From assembly GCA_039208045.1 (NCBI GenBank), contig JBCCRH010000166.1:1-11774 (forward strand): a DNA stretch of 11,774 nucleotides, given 5' to 3'. Positions within the stretch are counted from its first letter, which is position 1. The number at the start of each line of letters is the position of its first letter. Below, piece after piece: positions 1-7,146 of this stretch. Source of the DNA: JBCCRH01 sp039208045 (GTDB taxonomy: Bacteria; Bacteroidota; Bacteroidia; Chitinophagales; Saprospiraceae). The notes beneath the pieces were generated by a model. The model searched no databases. It was not told the DNA's origin and saw nothing but the letters and a program-made list of their open reading frames with translations. A program made the position numbers and the translations under genes.

Positions 1-582
1 ATCCTGAAAGCAGCTGAACAGGTGTTTACGGAAAAAGGCTACGAAGCGACAAAAACTCGAGATATAGCGGAGGCTGCGGATATTAACATCGCGAGCTTGC
101 ACTACTATTTTAGGAGTAAAGAGAAGCTGTTCCAGTTGGTGATGGGAAAGAAACTGGGAGAGTTCCACCACTTGATCACCAAAATGGTAAATGGAGAAGA
201 CCCGCTGTACGTCAAAATAAGAGCGTTTGTACCCGCTTATATCGACTTCATTAGAGAAAATCCTCATTTGCCCATGTTCATCCTATCGGAAATGCAGAAT
301 AATGTAGAGCAGCTGGAAGCGCGCATAGGCGGCGGTGCACCCGTAGAAAGCTTAAAAAGACAACTTAAAGAGCTAGCAGAGCAGGGCATCATCAGGCCAT
401 TGAGTATAGAAAATTTCATGTCGAATCTCATTGGCTTGGTCATTTTTCCCACGCTTGCACGGCCCATGCTGGAATTCCAGACGGGAATCAATGAAGAAGG
501 GTTTGAGGAGATGCTGGAACAACGAAAGAAGATGATACCCGATATGATTATCAAGTCGTTATACATTAACCCTCCCGAATAA
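1..582 (+). CDS. TetR/AcrR-family transcriptional repressor (5' end outside window)
   Basis: The reading frame is open from base 1 and encodes 193 residues before the TAA stop; the start codon lies upstream, probably about a dozen residues away judging from TetR family N-termini. The N-terminal helix-turn-helix domain is clear: ILKAAEQVFTEKGYEATKTR, then DIAEAADINIASLHYYF with the recognition helix around residues 28-36, then RSKEKLF at 38-44. The GTG at 22 is inside the first helix and is not a credible start. The remaining ~145 residues are helical and of the variable ligand-binding type, so the ligand cannot be read. The gene precedes an RND efflux set on the same strand, with two identical palindromes in the 125-bp gap; TetR proteins commonly repress adjacent efflux genes. 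Inference: a ligand-responsive repressor of the pump. The family is near certain; the target is probable. Confidence 0.93.
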   Translation: MLKAAEQVFTEKGYEATKTRDIAEAADINIASLHYYFRSKEKLFQLVMGKKLGEFHHLITKMVNGEDPLYVKIRAFVPAYIDFIRENPHLPMFILSEMQNNVEQLEARIGGGAPVESLKRQLKELAEQGIIRPLSIENFMSNLIGLVIFPTLARPMLEFQTGINEEGFEEMLEQRKKMIPDMIIKSLYINPPE

Positions 583-592
583 CTAAAAAATT

Positions 593-628
593 TTCAAATA
601 ATTTAATCAAATGATTAAACAATTTGAA
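593..628. promoter_or_regulatory. Putative TetR operator 1 (extended dyad)
   Basis: The core TTTAATCA-AA-TGATTAAA (602-619) is a perfect 8-bp-arm palindrome. It is framed by a second pair of arms, TTCAAAT (593-599) and ATTTGAA (622-628), with exactly the same centre, so 15 of 18 positions pair over 36 bp. The 20 bp at 601-620 recur exactly at 672-691. A long dyad just upstream of an efflux operon and next to a tetR gene is the usual form of a TetR operator. It could also fold as an AU-rich RNA hairpin in the tetR 3' end, but no T-tract follows, so it is not a standard terminator. Confidence 0.65.
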
Positions 629-672
629 TACAATATACTTTAACTAACAGTGCCCATTTTTTTTAATGAGCA
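620..672 (+). promoter_or_regulatory. Possible promoter region of the efflux operon
   Basis: This AT-rich stretch lies between the two operator-like palindromes and upstream of the adaptor gene. TATACTTTAA at 634-643 partly resembles the Bacteroidota -7 element (TAnnTTTG), but no TTTG element sits at the expected spacing upstream. The call rests mainly on position: a promoter here would be flanked by both presumed repressor sites. Confidence 0.25.
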
Positions 673-691
673 TTTAATCAAATGATTAAAC
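672..691. promoter_or_regulatory. Putative TetR operator 2
   Basis: ATTTAATCAAATGATTAAAC is an exact copy of the 20 bp at 601-620, 71 bp downstream of it, with the same 8-bp arms (673-680 and 683-690) around AA. It ends 16 bp before the adaptor ATG at 708. A bound repressor here would block transcription start or early elongation. The outer arms of copy 1 are absent. An exact 20-bp repeat that is itself palindromic is unlikely by chance in such a short gap. Confidence 0.68.
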
Positions 692-707
692 TAAATAGAC
701 AAATCCA

Positions 708-1832
708 ATGATTAGAATCGTCCAAGTCAGTCTAGCATTAGCCATTAGCTTACTGAGTCTGCAATGCTCCAATCAGGAGCCACCCACAGAAAAAGAATCC
801 TCTCCCAGAGCGATACAAGTCAATGCTGCGCCTGCTGCCCTTCCAACCTACCAGTGCATCACTGCCCAGCCCACCGATCAGTCGATGGAGATTCGCTTAA
901 CAGGTAGAGTGCAAGCATTAGAAAAGCTACAGCTCGTGGCAGAAGTACCAGGCAAAGCGCTTGCAAGTAAAAAACTGCTCAACGAAGGGGTTAGCTACCG
1001 CAAAGGAGAAACCATGGTACGTATCGAAGACCAGCAGTATCGGTACAACCTACAAGCACAAAAGAGCCAATTTCAAACCGCTCTGGTTCGTATTATGTCA
1101 CAGATCAAATTGGATTATCCCGATGCACACCCAGCCTGGGACAGCTATCTACGCAATTTTGAGGCGGACGCCCCCCTAGCGGCACTTCCAGAGGTCAACA
1201 ATGAGCAGTTACGCTATTTCCTTTCGGCCAATGGCGTGTACGCTAATTTTTACAACATAAAAAGCACTGAGGAATTGGGGCCAAAGTACAAGATCAGTGC
1301 TCCCTTTACGGGTGTGGTGGTGAGCGGGAGTGTAGCGCCTGGCACGGTAATTGGAGCCGGCAAGCCCCTTGCTACCTATAGCCGAACCGATGTATTTGAG
1401 CTCAAGACGACCATTTCTACCGCTGACCTCGAATACCTAAAAGTGGGCCATAAAATTCCTTTTGTACACACCAATACCAACGAGCGCTGGACGGGCACTA
1501 TCCACCGTTTTGGCGGCACTATCGACCCCACTTCACAAGCAGTACCGGTTTTTGTCCGCTTGAGCGGAAAAAATTTACGCAAAGGCCTCTTTTTGGAGGG
1601 GGAATTAGGTGGAAATAGCCTAGAGCGTGTAGTAGAACTCCCGGTACACGCCCTGAATCGAGCGAACCAGGTACATGTGATCAGCGATCAAGTAGTCAGC
1701 TTACAAGATGTACAACCGGTACAGTATCAAGACAAGAGCGTATGGGTCCATGGCTTAGAAAAGGGCCAGCTCGTTATTGTCGAGCCCATCTCTGACCCCA
1801 TTGTAGGCACCAAAGCACAAGCTCAACGTTAA
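708..1832 (+). CDS. RND efflux periplasmic adaptor (membrane fusion protein, HlyD/AcrA type), lipoprotein
   Basis: This 374-residue protein is the periplasmic bridge of a tripartite pump, joining the RND permease to the outer-membrane channel. The N-terminus MIRIVQVSLALAISLLSLQC is a lipoprotein signal peptide with the acylated Cys at residue 20; Gln before it is less usual than Gly or Ala. Domain order fits the family: first lipoyl half ~62-110 (LTGRV, AEVPG), a fairly short helical hairpin ~111-190, second lipoyl half ~193-226 (ISAPFTGVV, PGTVIGAGKPL), beta-barrel ~227-300, and membrane-proximal domain to the end. The ATG at 708 fits the signal peptide. Only 24 bp separate it from the permease gene, so they are almost certainly cotranscribed. 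Two operator-like palindromes lie upstream. The length is normal for the family. The substrate cannot be inferred. Confidence 0.93.
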   Translation: MIRIVQVSLALAISLLSLQCSNQEPPTEKESSPRAIQVNAAPAALPTYQCITAQPTDQSMEIRLTGRVQALEKLQLVAEVPGKALASKKLLNEGVSYRKGETMVRIEDQQYRYNLQAQKSQFQTALVRIMSQIKLDYPDAHPAWDSYLRNFEADAPLAALPEVNNEQLRYFLSANGVYANFYNIKSTEELGPKYKISAPFTGVVVSGSVAPGTVIGAGKPLATYSRTDVFELKTTISTADLEYLKVGHKIPFVHTNTNERWTGTIHRFGGTIDPTSQAVPVFVRLSGKNLRKGLFLEGELGGNSLERVVELPVHALNRANQVHVISDQVVSLQDVQPVQYQDKSVWVHGLEKGQLVIVEPISDPIVGTKAQAQR

Positions 1833-1856
1833 ACTTAACCTTCACTACTCATTATC

Positions 1857-4800
1857 ATGCGATCAATCATAAAATATTTTATTGAGCACCCAACGGTAGT
1901 AAACCTCTGTCTGGTGCTCCTAGTAGGCCTTGGTGCTCTACAACTGATGCAAACCCAAAGCACCAACTTTCCCAAGCAACGGGTACGCTTCGTTTCCGTA
2001 GTCGTCCCCTACCCTGGCGCTTCCCCGTCGGAGGTCGAAAAAGGGATTACCATTAAAGTAGAAGAGAATCTAGAGGGTATCCAAGGCATCGACCGAGTAA
2101 CCTCTACTTCTGGCGAAAATATAGCGACGATACTAGTTGAATTGACCGAAGATTCAGACCCCAACAATGTATTGGCAGAAGTAAAAAATGCTGTCGACAA
2201 GATTAATAATTTTCCCGATCGAGCAGAATCTCCCATTATTGAAAAAATAGAAATCAAAGACGTAGCGATGATCCTGGGCATCACTGGCGATGTACCGCTC
2301 GCCGTGAAGAAAGATTATGCAGACCAGATCAAAAATGATTTGTTAGCAACACCTGAGATTTCTGATATTAAGGTCAGCGGCCTGCCTGCCGAGGAGATTG
2401 AAATACAAATACGGGAGAACGATTTACGCAAGTACCAACTCAGCTTTGAGCAGGTGGCGCAGGCCGTGCGTCTGGCTAACCTAGAAACCTTTGGTGGTGA
2501 GATCAAGACGCTCCAACAAAATATTACCATTAAGGCAGATAACAAAGGGTATTATGCCAAGGAGCTACAGAATATTACCATCAAAGCCGATGGCAGCGGT
2601 CGCCTCATTTTGTTGAAAGATGTCGCTGATGTAATCGACCGATTTGCGGACAACGCACAAGGTAATTACCTGAAAAACAAGCCGATAGTTACCCTGACTA
2701 TCCACTCCTTATCCGAAGAAAACATCTTGGATAATGCCCAAGTAGCCCGCAACTACTTGACGGAATTTAACGCTTCACGCGAAAATATTCAATTAACGGT
2801 TCTGGAAGATGGCACCCTCAATTTGAAAGATCGCCTCAATTCAATGGTTGAAAATGGCATTGTAGGAATCATATTGGTCTTATTGGTTTTGGCGCTGTTT
2901 TTGGACCGTTACTTAGCCTTTTGGGTGGCCCTTAAAATACCGGTTTCCATTATTGGGATGTTCATTTTGGTGCCGCTTCAAGACATGACAATCAATGTGG
3001 TTTCTTTGTTTGGCTTCATCTTGGTACTGGGTATTTTGGTAGATGATGGCGTAGTGATTGGGGAGAATATCTACCAGTGGGCAAAGAACAAAGGCGTTCC
3101 TCCAATAAAGGCCGCTTTAGAGGGTACGATGGAAATGGTGACGCCCGTGTTGATTTCTCTTACGACTACAGCGGTTGCTTTTTCAATGTTCTTTTTCTTA
3201 CCTACGCAGGCAGGGGAGTTTTTTGGTGAAATGGGTTTTGTAGTAGTGGCTGCGTTGATTATTGCTATGATCGAAAGTTTCTTCTTTTTGCCTGCTCACT
3301 TGGCGCATAGTAAGGGCTTACGAGCTGACCACAAACCGAGTAAAATCGAGCGTTGGTTTGATCGCATTTTACAATTTCTAAGGGATAAAATCTATTTACC
3401 AGTCTACGAGCACATATCCATTGGTAACCGTTGGCTATCCTTCTTAACGGTTATCCTATTTATTGCTGCATTGGGAGGGGTATTTGCCTTGCTTGGTAGT
3501 GGCAATGTGGGCTTTACGTTCTTTCCTAATTTAGATGATGATGCCGTTTTCGTGGAGTTAAGTATGCAGCCCGGTACACCGGTGGAAGTTACACAAGCAA
3601 AATTAGCCGAGATCGAAGATGCCATTTGGCTCATGAATGCAGAATATAGCGAGGGGCGCGAAGATGGTGAGCAGGTCGTCCGCTTTGTAGAGCAAATTAC
3701 GGGGCCGCAGCCCAATCAAGGGAAACTCAAAGTTACCTACCTCGGTGGGGAGCAGCGTGGTATTAGCTCCTTTGAATTATCGAATCGGATGCGAGAGCTA
3801 TCGCCAGATATTCCTGAGGCAGAGAGCTTGGTTTTTGGCCTTGGGGCAACGACAGCAGTGTTTGGCAAGCCCATTTCCTTTGCTCTCTACGGCCGAGATA
3901 TGGACGAATTGCGCGATGCGAAAGATGCGCTTAAAGCAAAATTCGCTACGCGTACAGACGTAAAGGATATTTCGGATAACGACCAACTAGGCGTAAAGCA
4001 GCTGATCCTCAAATTGAAGCCAGAAGCTTCCACCTTGGGACTGAGCTTGGGGCAGATTATGGGGCAGGTGCGTGCTGGTTTCTTTGGGGTAGAAGTGCAG
4101 AGCTTGCAACGCGGCGAGGACGAGGTGAAGGTGTGGGTGCGCTACCCTCGATCTGGAAGAAGCGATGAAAACCAACTCAACAATATGATGATTGGCGATG
4201 GTCGAGGCAATAGCTACCAACTCAGCAATTTGGTACAAATTGAAGACAAGAAAGGATCGCTTGCTATCAACCACTTGGAAGGCCGCCGGGAGATTCGCGT
4301 AGAAGCTAATGTAGGCAGTATCGATGTATCTGCCCCAGTGGTGATCGGAGAGATTGAGCAACAGTATATGCCAGATATTTTGGCACAATACCCAAGTGTC
4401 GACTATTCCATCGAAGGCCAGAACCGCCAGTCATTCAAGATGTTGGGAGCGATCCAGATTGTAGGCCCGATCATTTTGCTATTCATTTTTGGCTTGATTG
4501 TCCTCAATTTCAACTCTTTCTCACAAGCCTTTCTAGTATTCTCCATCTTTCCCTTTGCATTGATTGGAGTAGTAATCGGGCACTGGCTGCAAGGCTTACC
4601 GCTAAATATTTTCTCCTTTGTCGGTACCATCGCCTTGATTGGAGTATTTGTGAATAACTCCCTGGTATTCATTTCCACCCTCAACCAAAAATTGCAAGAA
4701 GGCGAAACTTGGAAAACAGCTCTGAGCCAAACCGCAGCCTCCCGCTTTCGCCCCATCCTGCTAACCACCATTACTACCGTAGCTGGCTTAGCGCCACTCA

Positions 4801-5024
4801 TCGCCTCTACCAGTGTAGGTGCGCAGTTCTTAAAAGGTCCAGCTATTGCAATAGCCTATGGCTTGAGTTTTGGCTTGTTCAATGTGCTACTCCTATTGCC
4901 AGCCATCTTACACCTGTACAATGGCCTACGCGTATCCAGCAAGCAACTCATCAAGCGACAGCCGATTACCCCCGAAGAAGTAGAACCCGCAATCAAGGCC
5001 CTACGCTACCAGATTCAAGATTAA
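1857..5024 (+). CDS. RND-family efflux permease (AcrB/AcrD/AcrF superfamily)
   Basis: This 1055-residue protein is the proton-driven inner-membrane permease of the pump. It has the RND layout: TM1 at ~11-31, a large periplasmic loop, TM2-TM6 from ~333, a second half starting with a TM at ~525-547, a second periplasmic loop, and TM8-TM12 from ~863 to 1022. The periplasmic start VVVPYPGASPSEVEKGI and TM4 LGILVDDGVVIGEN are diagnostic. Asp396 and Asp397 match the proton-relay aspartates of AcrB. In TM10 the matching stretch is GVFVNNSLVF (Asn933-Asn934), without the Lys found in AcrB, as in many other members of the superfamily. SRFRPILLTTITTVAGLAPL near 962-981 is the conserved segment following TM10. 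The frame is intact and of full length. The substrate could be drugs, lipids or another hydrophobic compound; there is no metal-specific signature that I can recognise. Confidence 0.95.
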   Translation: MRSIIKYFIEHPTVVNLCLVLLVGLGALQLMQTQSTNFPKQRVRFVSVVVPYPGASPSEVEKGITIKVEENLEGIQGIDRVTSTSGENIATILVELTEDSDPNNVLAEVKNAVDKINNFPDRAESPIIEKIEIKDVAMILGITGDVPLAVKKDYADQIKNDLLATPEISDIKVSGLPAEEIEIQIRENDLRKYQLSFEQVAQAVRLANLETFGGEIKTLQQNITIKADNKGYYAKELQNITIKADGSGRLILLKDVADVIDRFADNAQGNYLKNKPIVTLTIHSLSEENILDNAQVARNYLTEFNASRENIQLTVLEDGTLNLKDRLNSMVENGIVGIILVLLVLALFLDRYLAFWVALKIPVSIIGMFILVPLQDMTINVVSLFGFILVLGILVDDGVVIGENIYQWAKNKGVPPIKAALEGTMEMVTPVLISLTTTAVAFSMFFFLPTQAGEFFGEMGFVVVAALIIAMIESFFFLPAHLAHSKGLRADHKPSKIERWFDRILQFLRDKIYLPVYEHISIGNRWLSFLTVILFIAALGGVFALLGSGNVGFTFFPNLDDDAVFVELSMQPGTPVEVTQAKLAEIEDAIWLMNAEYSEGREDGEQVVRFVEQITGPQPNQGKLKVTYLGGEQRGISSFELSNRMRELSPDIPEAESLVFGLGATTAVFGKPISFALYGRDMDELRDAKDALKAKFATRTDVKDISDNDQLGVKQLILKLKPEASTLGLSLGQIMGQVRAGFFGVEVQSLQRGEDEVKVWVRYPRSGRSDENQLNNMMIGDGRGNSYQLSNLVQIEDKKGSLAINHLEGRREIRVEANVGSIDVSAPVVIGEIEQQYMPDILAQYPSVDYSIEGQNRQSFKMLGAIQIVGPIILLFIFGLIVLNFNSFSQAFLVFSIFPFALIGVVIGHWLQGLPLNIFSFVGTIALIGVFVNNSLVFISTLNQKLQEGETWKTALSQTAASRFRPILLTTITTVAGLAPLIASTSVGAQFLKGPAIAIAYGLSFGLFNVLLLLPAILHLYNGLRVSSKQLIKRQPITPEEVEPAIKALRYQIQD

Positions 5025-5103
5025 AAACATTACTCTAATAACTGATGAACTGCATCAAACTTCAAATCGCTATGGTATATGCCCCATTTGGTGGCGGCTG
5101 CCC

Positions 5104-5139
5104 GAAAAGGCACTGTCTGACGGAGGAGTTCGCCTTTTC
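5104..5139. repeat. Inverted repeat, 8-bp arms
   Basis: GAAAAGGC (5104-5111) and GCCTTTTC (5132-5139) are perfect reverse complements around a 20-nt loop. T-rich sequence (TAGCGTTTTTG) follows, so on + this might act as a weak terminator or processing hairpin after the permease gene. The long loop and broken T-tract make strong termination unlikely. Confidence 0.5.
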
Positions 5140-5163
5140 TAGCGTTTTTGCTTCGTTTTTTGG

Positions 5164-5181
5164 CCCCGATAGCTATCGGGG
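5164..5181. repeat. Perfect 18-bp palindrome CCCCGATAGCTATCGGGG
   Basis: The palindrome has 9-bp arms and no loop. It is preceded by TTTTTTGG and followed by AAAAAA, so in RNA the U and A runs can extend the stem past a GG bulge. Because A residues, not T residues, follow on both strands, it is not a standard intrinsic terminator in either direction. Palindromes of this kind are often dispersed intergenic repeats; copy number elsewhere is unknown from this window. Confidence 0.6.
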
Positions 5182-5276
5182 AAAAAATGAAGAGCCCCGC
5201 CGGCTTGAGGCGAAAACCAAGCTTAGAACCCAAGAGATTAACTAAGACGAGTTTAACTAAAGGCAACACAAGTCTG

Positions 5277-6629
5277 ATGCATTCATATAAAAGAAAGAAA
5301 ATGAATTTTCAAACATATTTCTTATTAATACTTTTTGCATGCCCCACCCTTTTGGCGAAAGCCCAAAACACCCTAAGCTTAGAAAGCGCCATACAAGAAG
5401 CATTAGCCAATAACCACCAGATACAGATCAAGCAATACGACGAAAAGATCAGTGCGATGCAAATAGACCCCGCTATGGTAGGTAAAAAACCTATTGTGGA
5501 GTTCAATGCCAGCTACCAGTTTGGCTGGAGTGATGCAAGTATCGAGACGCTGGCACTAAACCCAGGCGCGCCCGAAAGCGATCCGATTGAGCTAAATGGT
5601 ATTTCTAATAGTATTCAGCTGGGGCCAGAAATTAGGCTGATGCTGTTAGATGGAAAAGCTAGTACCTATCGCTTAGAACAACTGGAAGCAGCCAATGGTA
5701 TTGCCAAACTACAGTTGCAGCAAGCTATTGAGCAGACTATTGCACAAGTCACCAGCGCCTACTTACAAATGGCGCAGATGCAGTCGCTGATCGATATTAC
5801 CGAACAGAGCTTGGAACTGACGAAGGAACGCTTAGCAAGAGCCGAAGAAGATGCCAGCTATGGTACCAGCAGCAGCTTGCAATATTTGCAAATTGAGGTA
5901 GACCTCAAAACCGATAGTGCGAGCTTGCGTGACCTCGAACTGAATCGCGAAAATGCCCAGCGCAACCTCAACCGCTTGATGGGCAAAGCACCAGAAAATG
6001 AGTTTGAGATCAATACAACCGTTACGCTCAATCCGAGCCTCAGTTTGAGGGAATTGCAAAGCAGTTTGCTACAGCGTAATACCATTTTGCGCTTACGCGG
6101 AAAGAACATCCGTATGGCCGATCTCGACGTACAGCTCAGTAAAGCAGCCTTTCGCCCTACGCTACAAGCTTACGCCAATAACACTTTTTCTTACTTGCAA
6201 AATGACGCGAATTTCTTACAAGTATCTCGAACGGTTGGCCCAAATATTGGGGTGCGCTTCAACTATCCCATCTTTGATGGTGGCGCGAGAAAAATCAAGT
6301 CGCAGAGTGCACAGCTGCGCCAAGAGCAACGCTTCATGGAGCGTACGGATACACAAGACGAACTGATCAAAGAGCTACATAACGCATATGCTACGTACCA
6401 GAATACGCTGGAACAGCTGAAAATTGAACAAAGCAACCTCAAGATGTTCGAACGCAACCTGGAGAATATGCAGAACATGTACACGCTAGGAACCGCTACG
6501 AATACCGACGTCCGCGCTGCACAGCTCAACCTCAACGCAGCGCAAAACCGCATCAGTAATTATCAGTATACTATCAAACAAGCCGAAGTACAGCTATACC
6601 TCTTAGCTGGCTTATTAATTAATCAATAA
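5277..6629 (+). CDS. TolC-family outer-membrane efflux channel (OMF)
   Basis: This is the outer-membrane exit duct of the tripartite pump. From ATG 5277 it encodes 450 residues, the usual size for TolC-like proteins. The signal peptide has a basic start (MHSYKRKK), a hydrophobic core FLLILFACPTLLA and a likely cut after AKA. The mature protein begins with the family opening LSLESAIQEALANNHQIQI. Two OEP repeats follow, with long alpha-helical coiled-coil stretches such as LLDGKASTYRLEQLEAANG and TSAYLQMAQMQSLIDITEQS, and a second-repeat strand NIGVRFNYPIFDGGARKIKS. ATG 5301 is an alternative start with an A-rich upstream region, but it would leave a signal peptide without basic residues. The frame is also open back to 5148, through the repeat-rich gap; that extension would bury the signal peptide and is rejected. 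The DUF2141 gene follows after 17 bp. Confidence 0.92.
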   Translation: MHSYKRKKMNFQTYFLLILFACPTLLAKAQNTLSLESAIQEALANNHQIQIKQYDEKISAMQIDPAMVGKKPIVEFNASYQFGWSDASIETLALNPGAPESDPIELNGISNSIQLGPEIRLMLLDGKASTYRLEQLEAANGIAKLQLQQAIEQTIAQVTSAYLQMAQMQSLIDITEQSLELTKERLARAEEDASYGTSSSLQYLQIEVDLKTDSASLRDLELNRENAQRNLNRLMGKAPENEFEINTTVTLNPSLSLRELQSSLLQRNTILRLRGKNIRMADLDVQLSKAAFRPTLQAYANNTFSYLQNDANFLQVSRTVGPNIGVRFNYPIFDGGARKIKSQSAQLRQEQRFMERTDTQDELIKELHNAYATYQNTLEQLKIEQSNLKMFERNLENMQNMYTLGTATNTDVRAAQLNLNAAQNRISNYQYTIKQAEVQLYLLAGLLINQ

Positions 6630-6646
6630 CCAAATTCCTTTTGACT

Positions 6647-7078
6647 ATGAAAATACTAATCATGAGCTTGCTCCCCATATTGGGCTTTTTTCTACCGACT
6701 GAATCACAAACTGGCACCATAGCCGTGGAAGTTCCCGAAGTGAAAGTCAATAAATCAGCTAAGGTCATCATACGCCTGTTCAATAGTAAGGATGGCTTCC
6801 CCAGTGAAGGCGCTAAGGCCTTCAAGGAAATTAAACTACCTGCTAATAGCAAAGTCATAAAGCATGAGTTTACCGATATTCCTTTTGGGACTTATGCCGT
6901 TTCAGTCATGTTAGATGAAAATAATAATGGCGAAATGGATCGAAATTGGATTGGTATGCCTAAAGAACCCGTCGGTGCTTCGAATATGACACATTTGGGT
7001 AAACCTTCTTTCAAGAAATGCGCTTTTGAGTTAGCGTCGGCTCGTAAGGAGTTGACGATCAAATTCATTAACGATTAA
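6647..7078 (+). CDS. DUF2141 family exported protein
   Basis: This 143-residue protein starts with a signal peptide (MKILIMSLLPILGFFLPTES), so it acts outside the cytoplasm. The remainder matches the DUF2141 pattern: a beta-rich start (GTIAVEVPEV, KVIIRLFNSKDGFPS), GTYAVSVMLDENNNGEMD around residues 81-98, GMPKEPVGASN at 103-113, and GKPSFKKCAFEL. The acidic loop DENNNGEMD resembles a calcium-loop spacing, but calcium binding is only a suggestion. The family has no established function known to me. ATG 6647 is 17 bp after the channel gene stop and is preferred over TTG 6641 in the same frame. The position implies cotranscription with the pump. The family call is confident; the role is unknown. 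Confidence 0.85.
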   Translation: MKILIMSLLPILGFFLPTESQTGTIAVEVPEVKVNKSAKVIIRLFNSKDGFPSEGAKAFKEIKLPANSKVIKHEFTDIPFGTYAVSVMLDENNNGEMDRNWIGMPKEPVGASNMTHLGKPSFKKCAFELASARKELTIKFIND

Positions 7079-7092
7079 ACTATTTCAGAACA

Positions 7093-7130
7093 AGGCTAAC
7101 ATTACCGCAGATTGCAAATCTGCTTGGCCT
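7093..7130. repeat. Two-tier hairpin upstream of the YceI-family gene
   Basis: GCAGATT (7107-7113) and AATCTGC (7117-7123) form a 7-bp stem around GCA. Outside it, AGGCTAA (7093-7099) pairs with TTGGCCT (7124-7130) with one G-U wobble, leaving a 7-nt bulge on the 5' side. No T-tract follows, so it is not a terminator. It may be an mRNA stability or processing structure, or a copy of a small intergenic repeat. Confidence 0.45.
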
Positions 7131-7146
7131 ATCCAAAATTAAGATC

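Larger units (their letters stand above)
5025..5276. other. Structured non-coding insert between permease and channel genes
   Basis: The other gaps in this operon are 17 to 68 bp, but here 252 bp lack a credible gene. The stretch holds several inverted repeats: TGATG/CATCA (5043-5057), GAAAAGGC/GCCTTTTC (5104-5139), and an 18-bp perfect palindrome (5164-5181) inside a T6/A6 frame. Short open frames exist on both strands but have low-complexity, Cys/Arg-rich or frame-shifted look-alike translations and no start signals. The layout suggests an interspersed intergenic repeat or a small non-autonomous element that landed in the operon. That identity is inference; no transposase, clear terminal repeat or target duplication was seen. 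Confidence 0.5.

Noticed and set aside
2517..2592. QNITIKAD occurring twice, 17 residues apart, in the RND permease
   Set aside because: Both copies fall on strands expected at these positions in the family, so this is probably chance similarity and not a recent duplication.
3404..4801. Several long - strand frames antisense to the permease gene
   Set aside because: They are shadows of the coding strand, with no starts, motifs or spacing that suggest real genes.
5154..5187. Intrinsic terminator after the permease gene
   Set aside because: The strong stem at 5164-5181 is followed by A residues on both strands, not T residues.
5045..5245. Small open frames on both strands in the permease-channel gap
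   Set aside because: They overlap the palindromes, their translations are Arg/Cys-rich without a recognisable fold, and no start signal supports them.
5148..5276. N-terminal extension of the TolC-family protein back to 5148
   Set aside because: The frame is open, but it runs through the inverted-repeat insert and would place a clear signal peptide more than 40 residues inside the protein.
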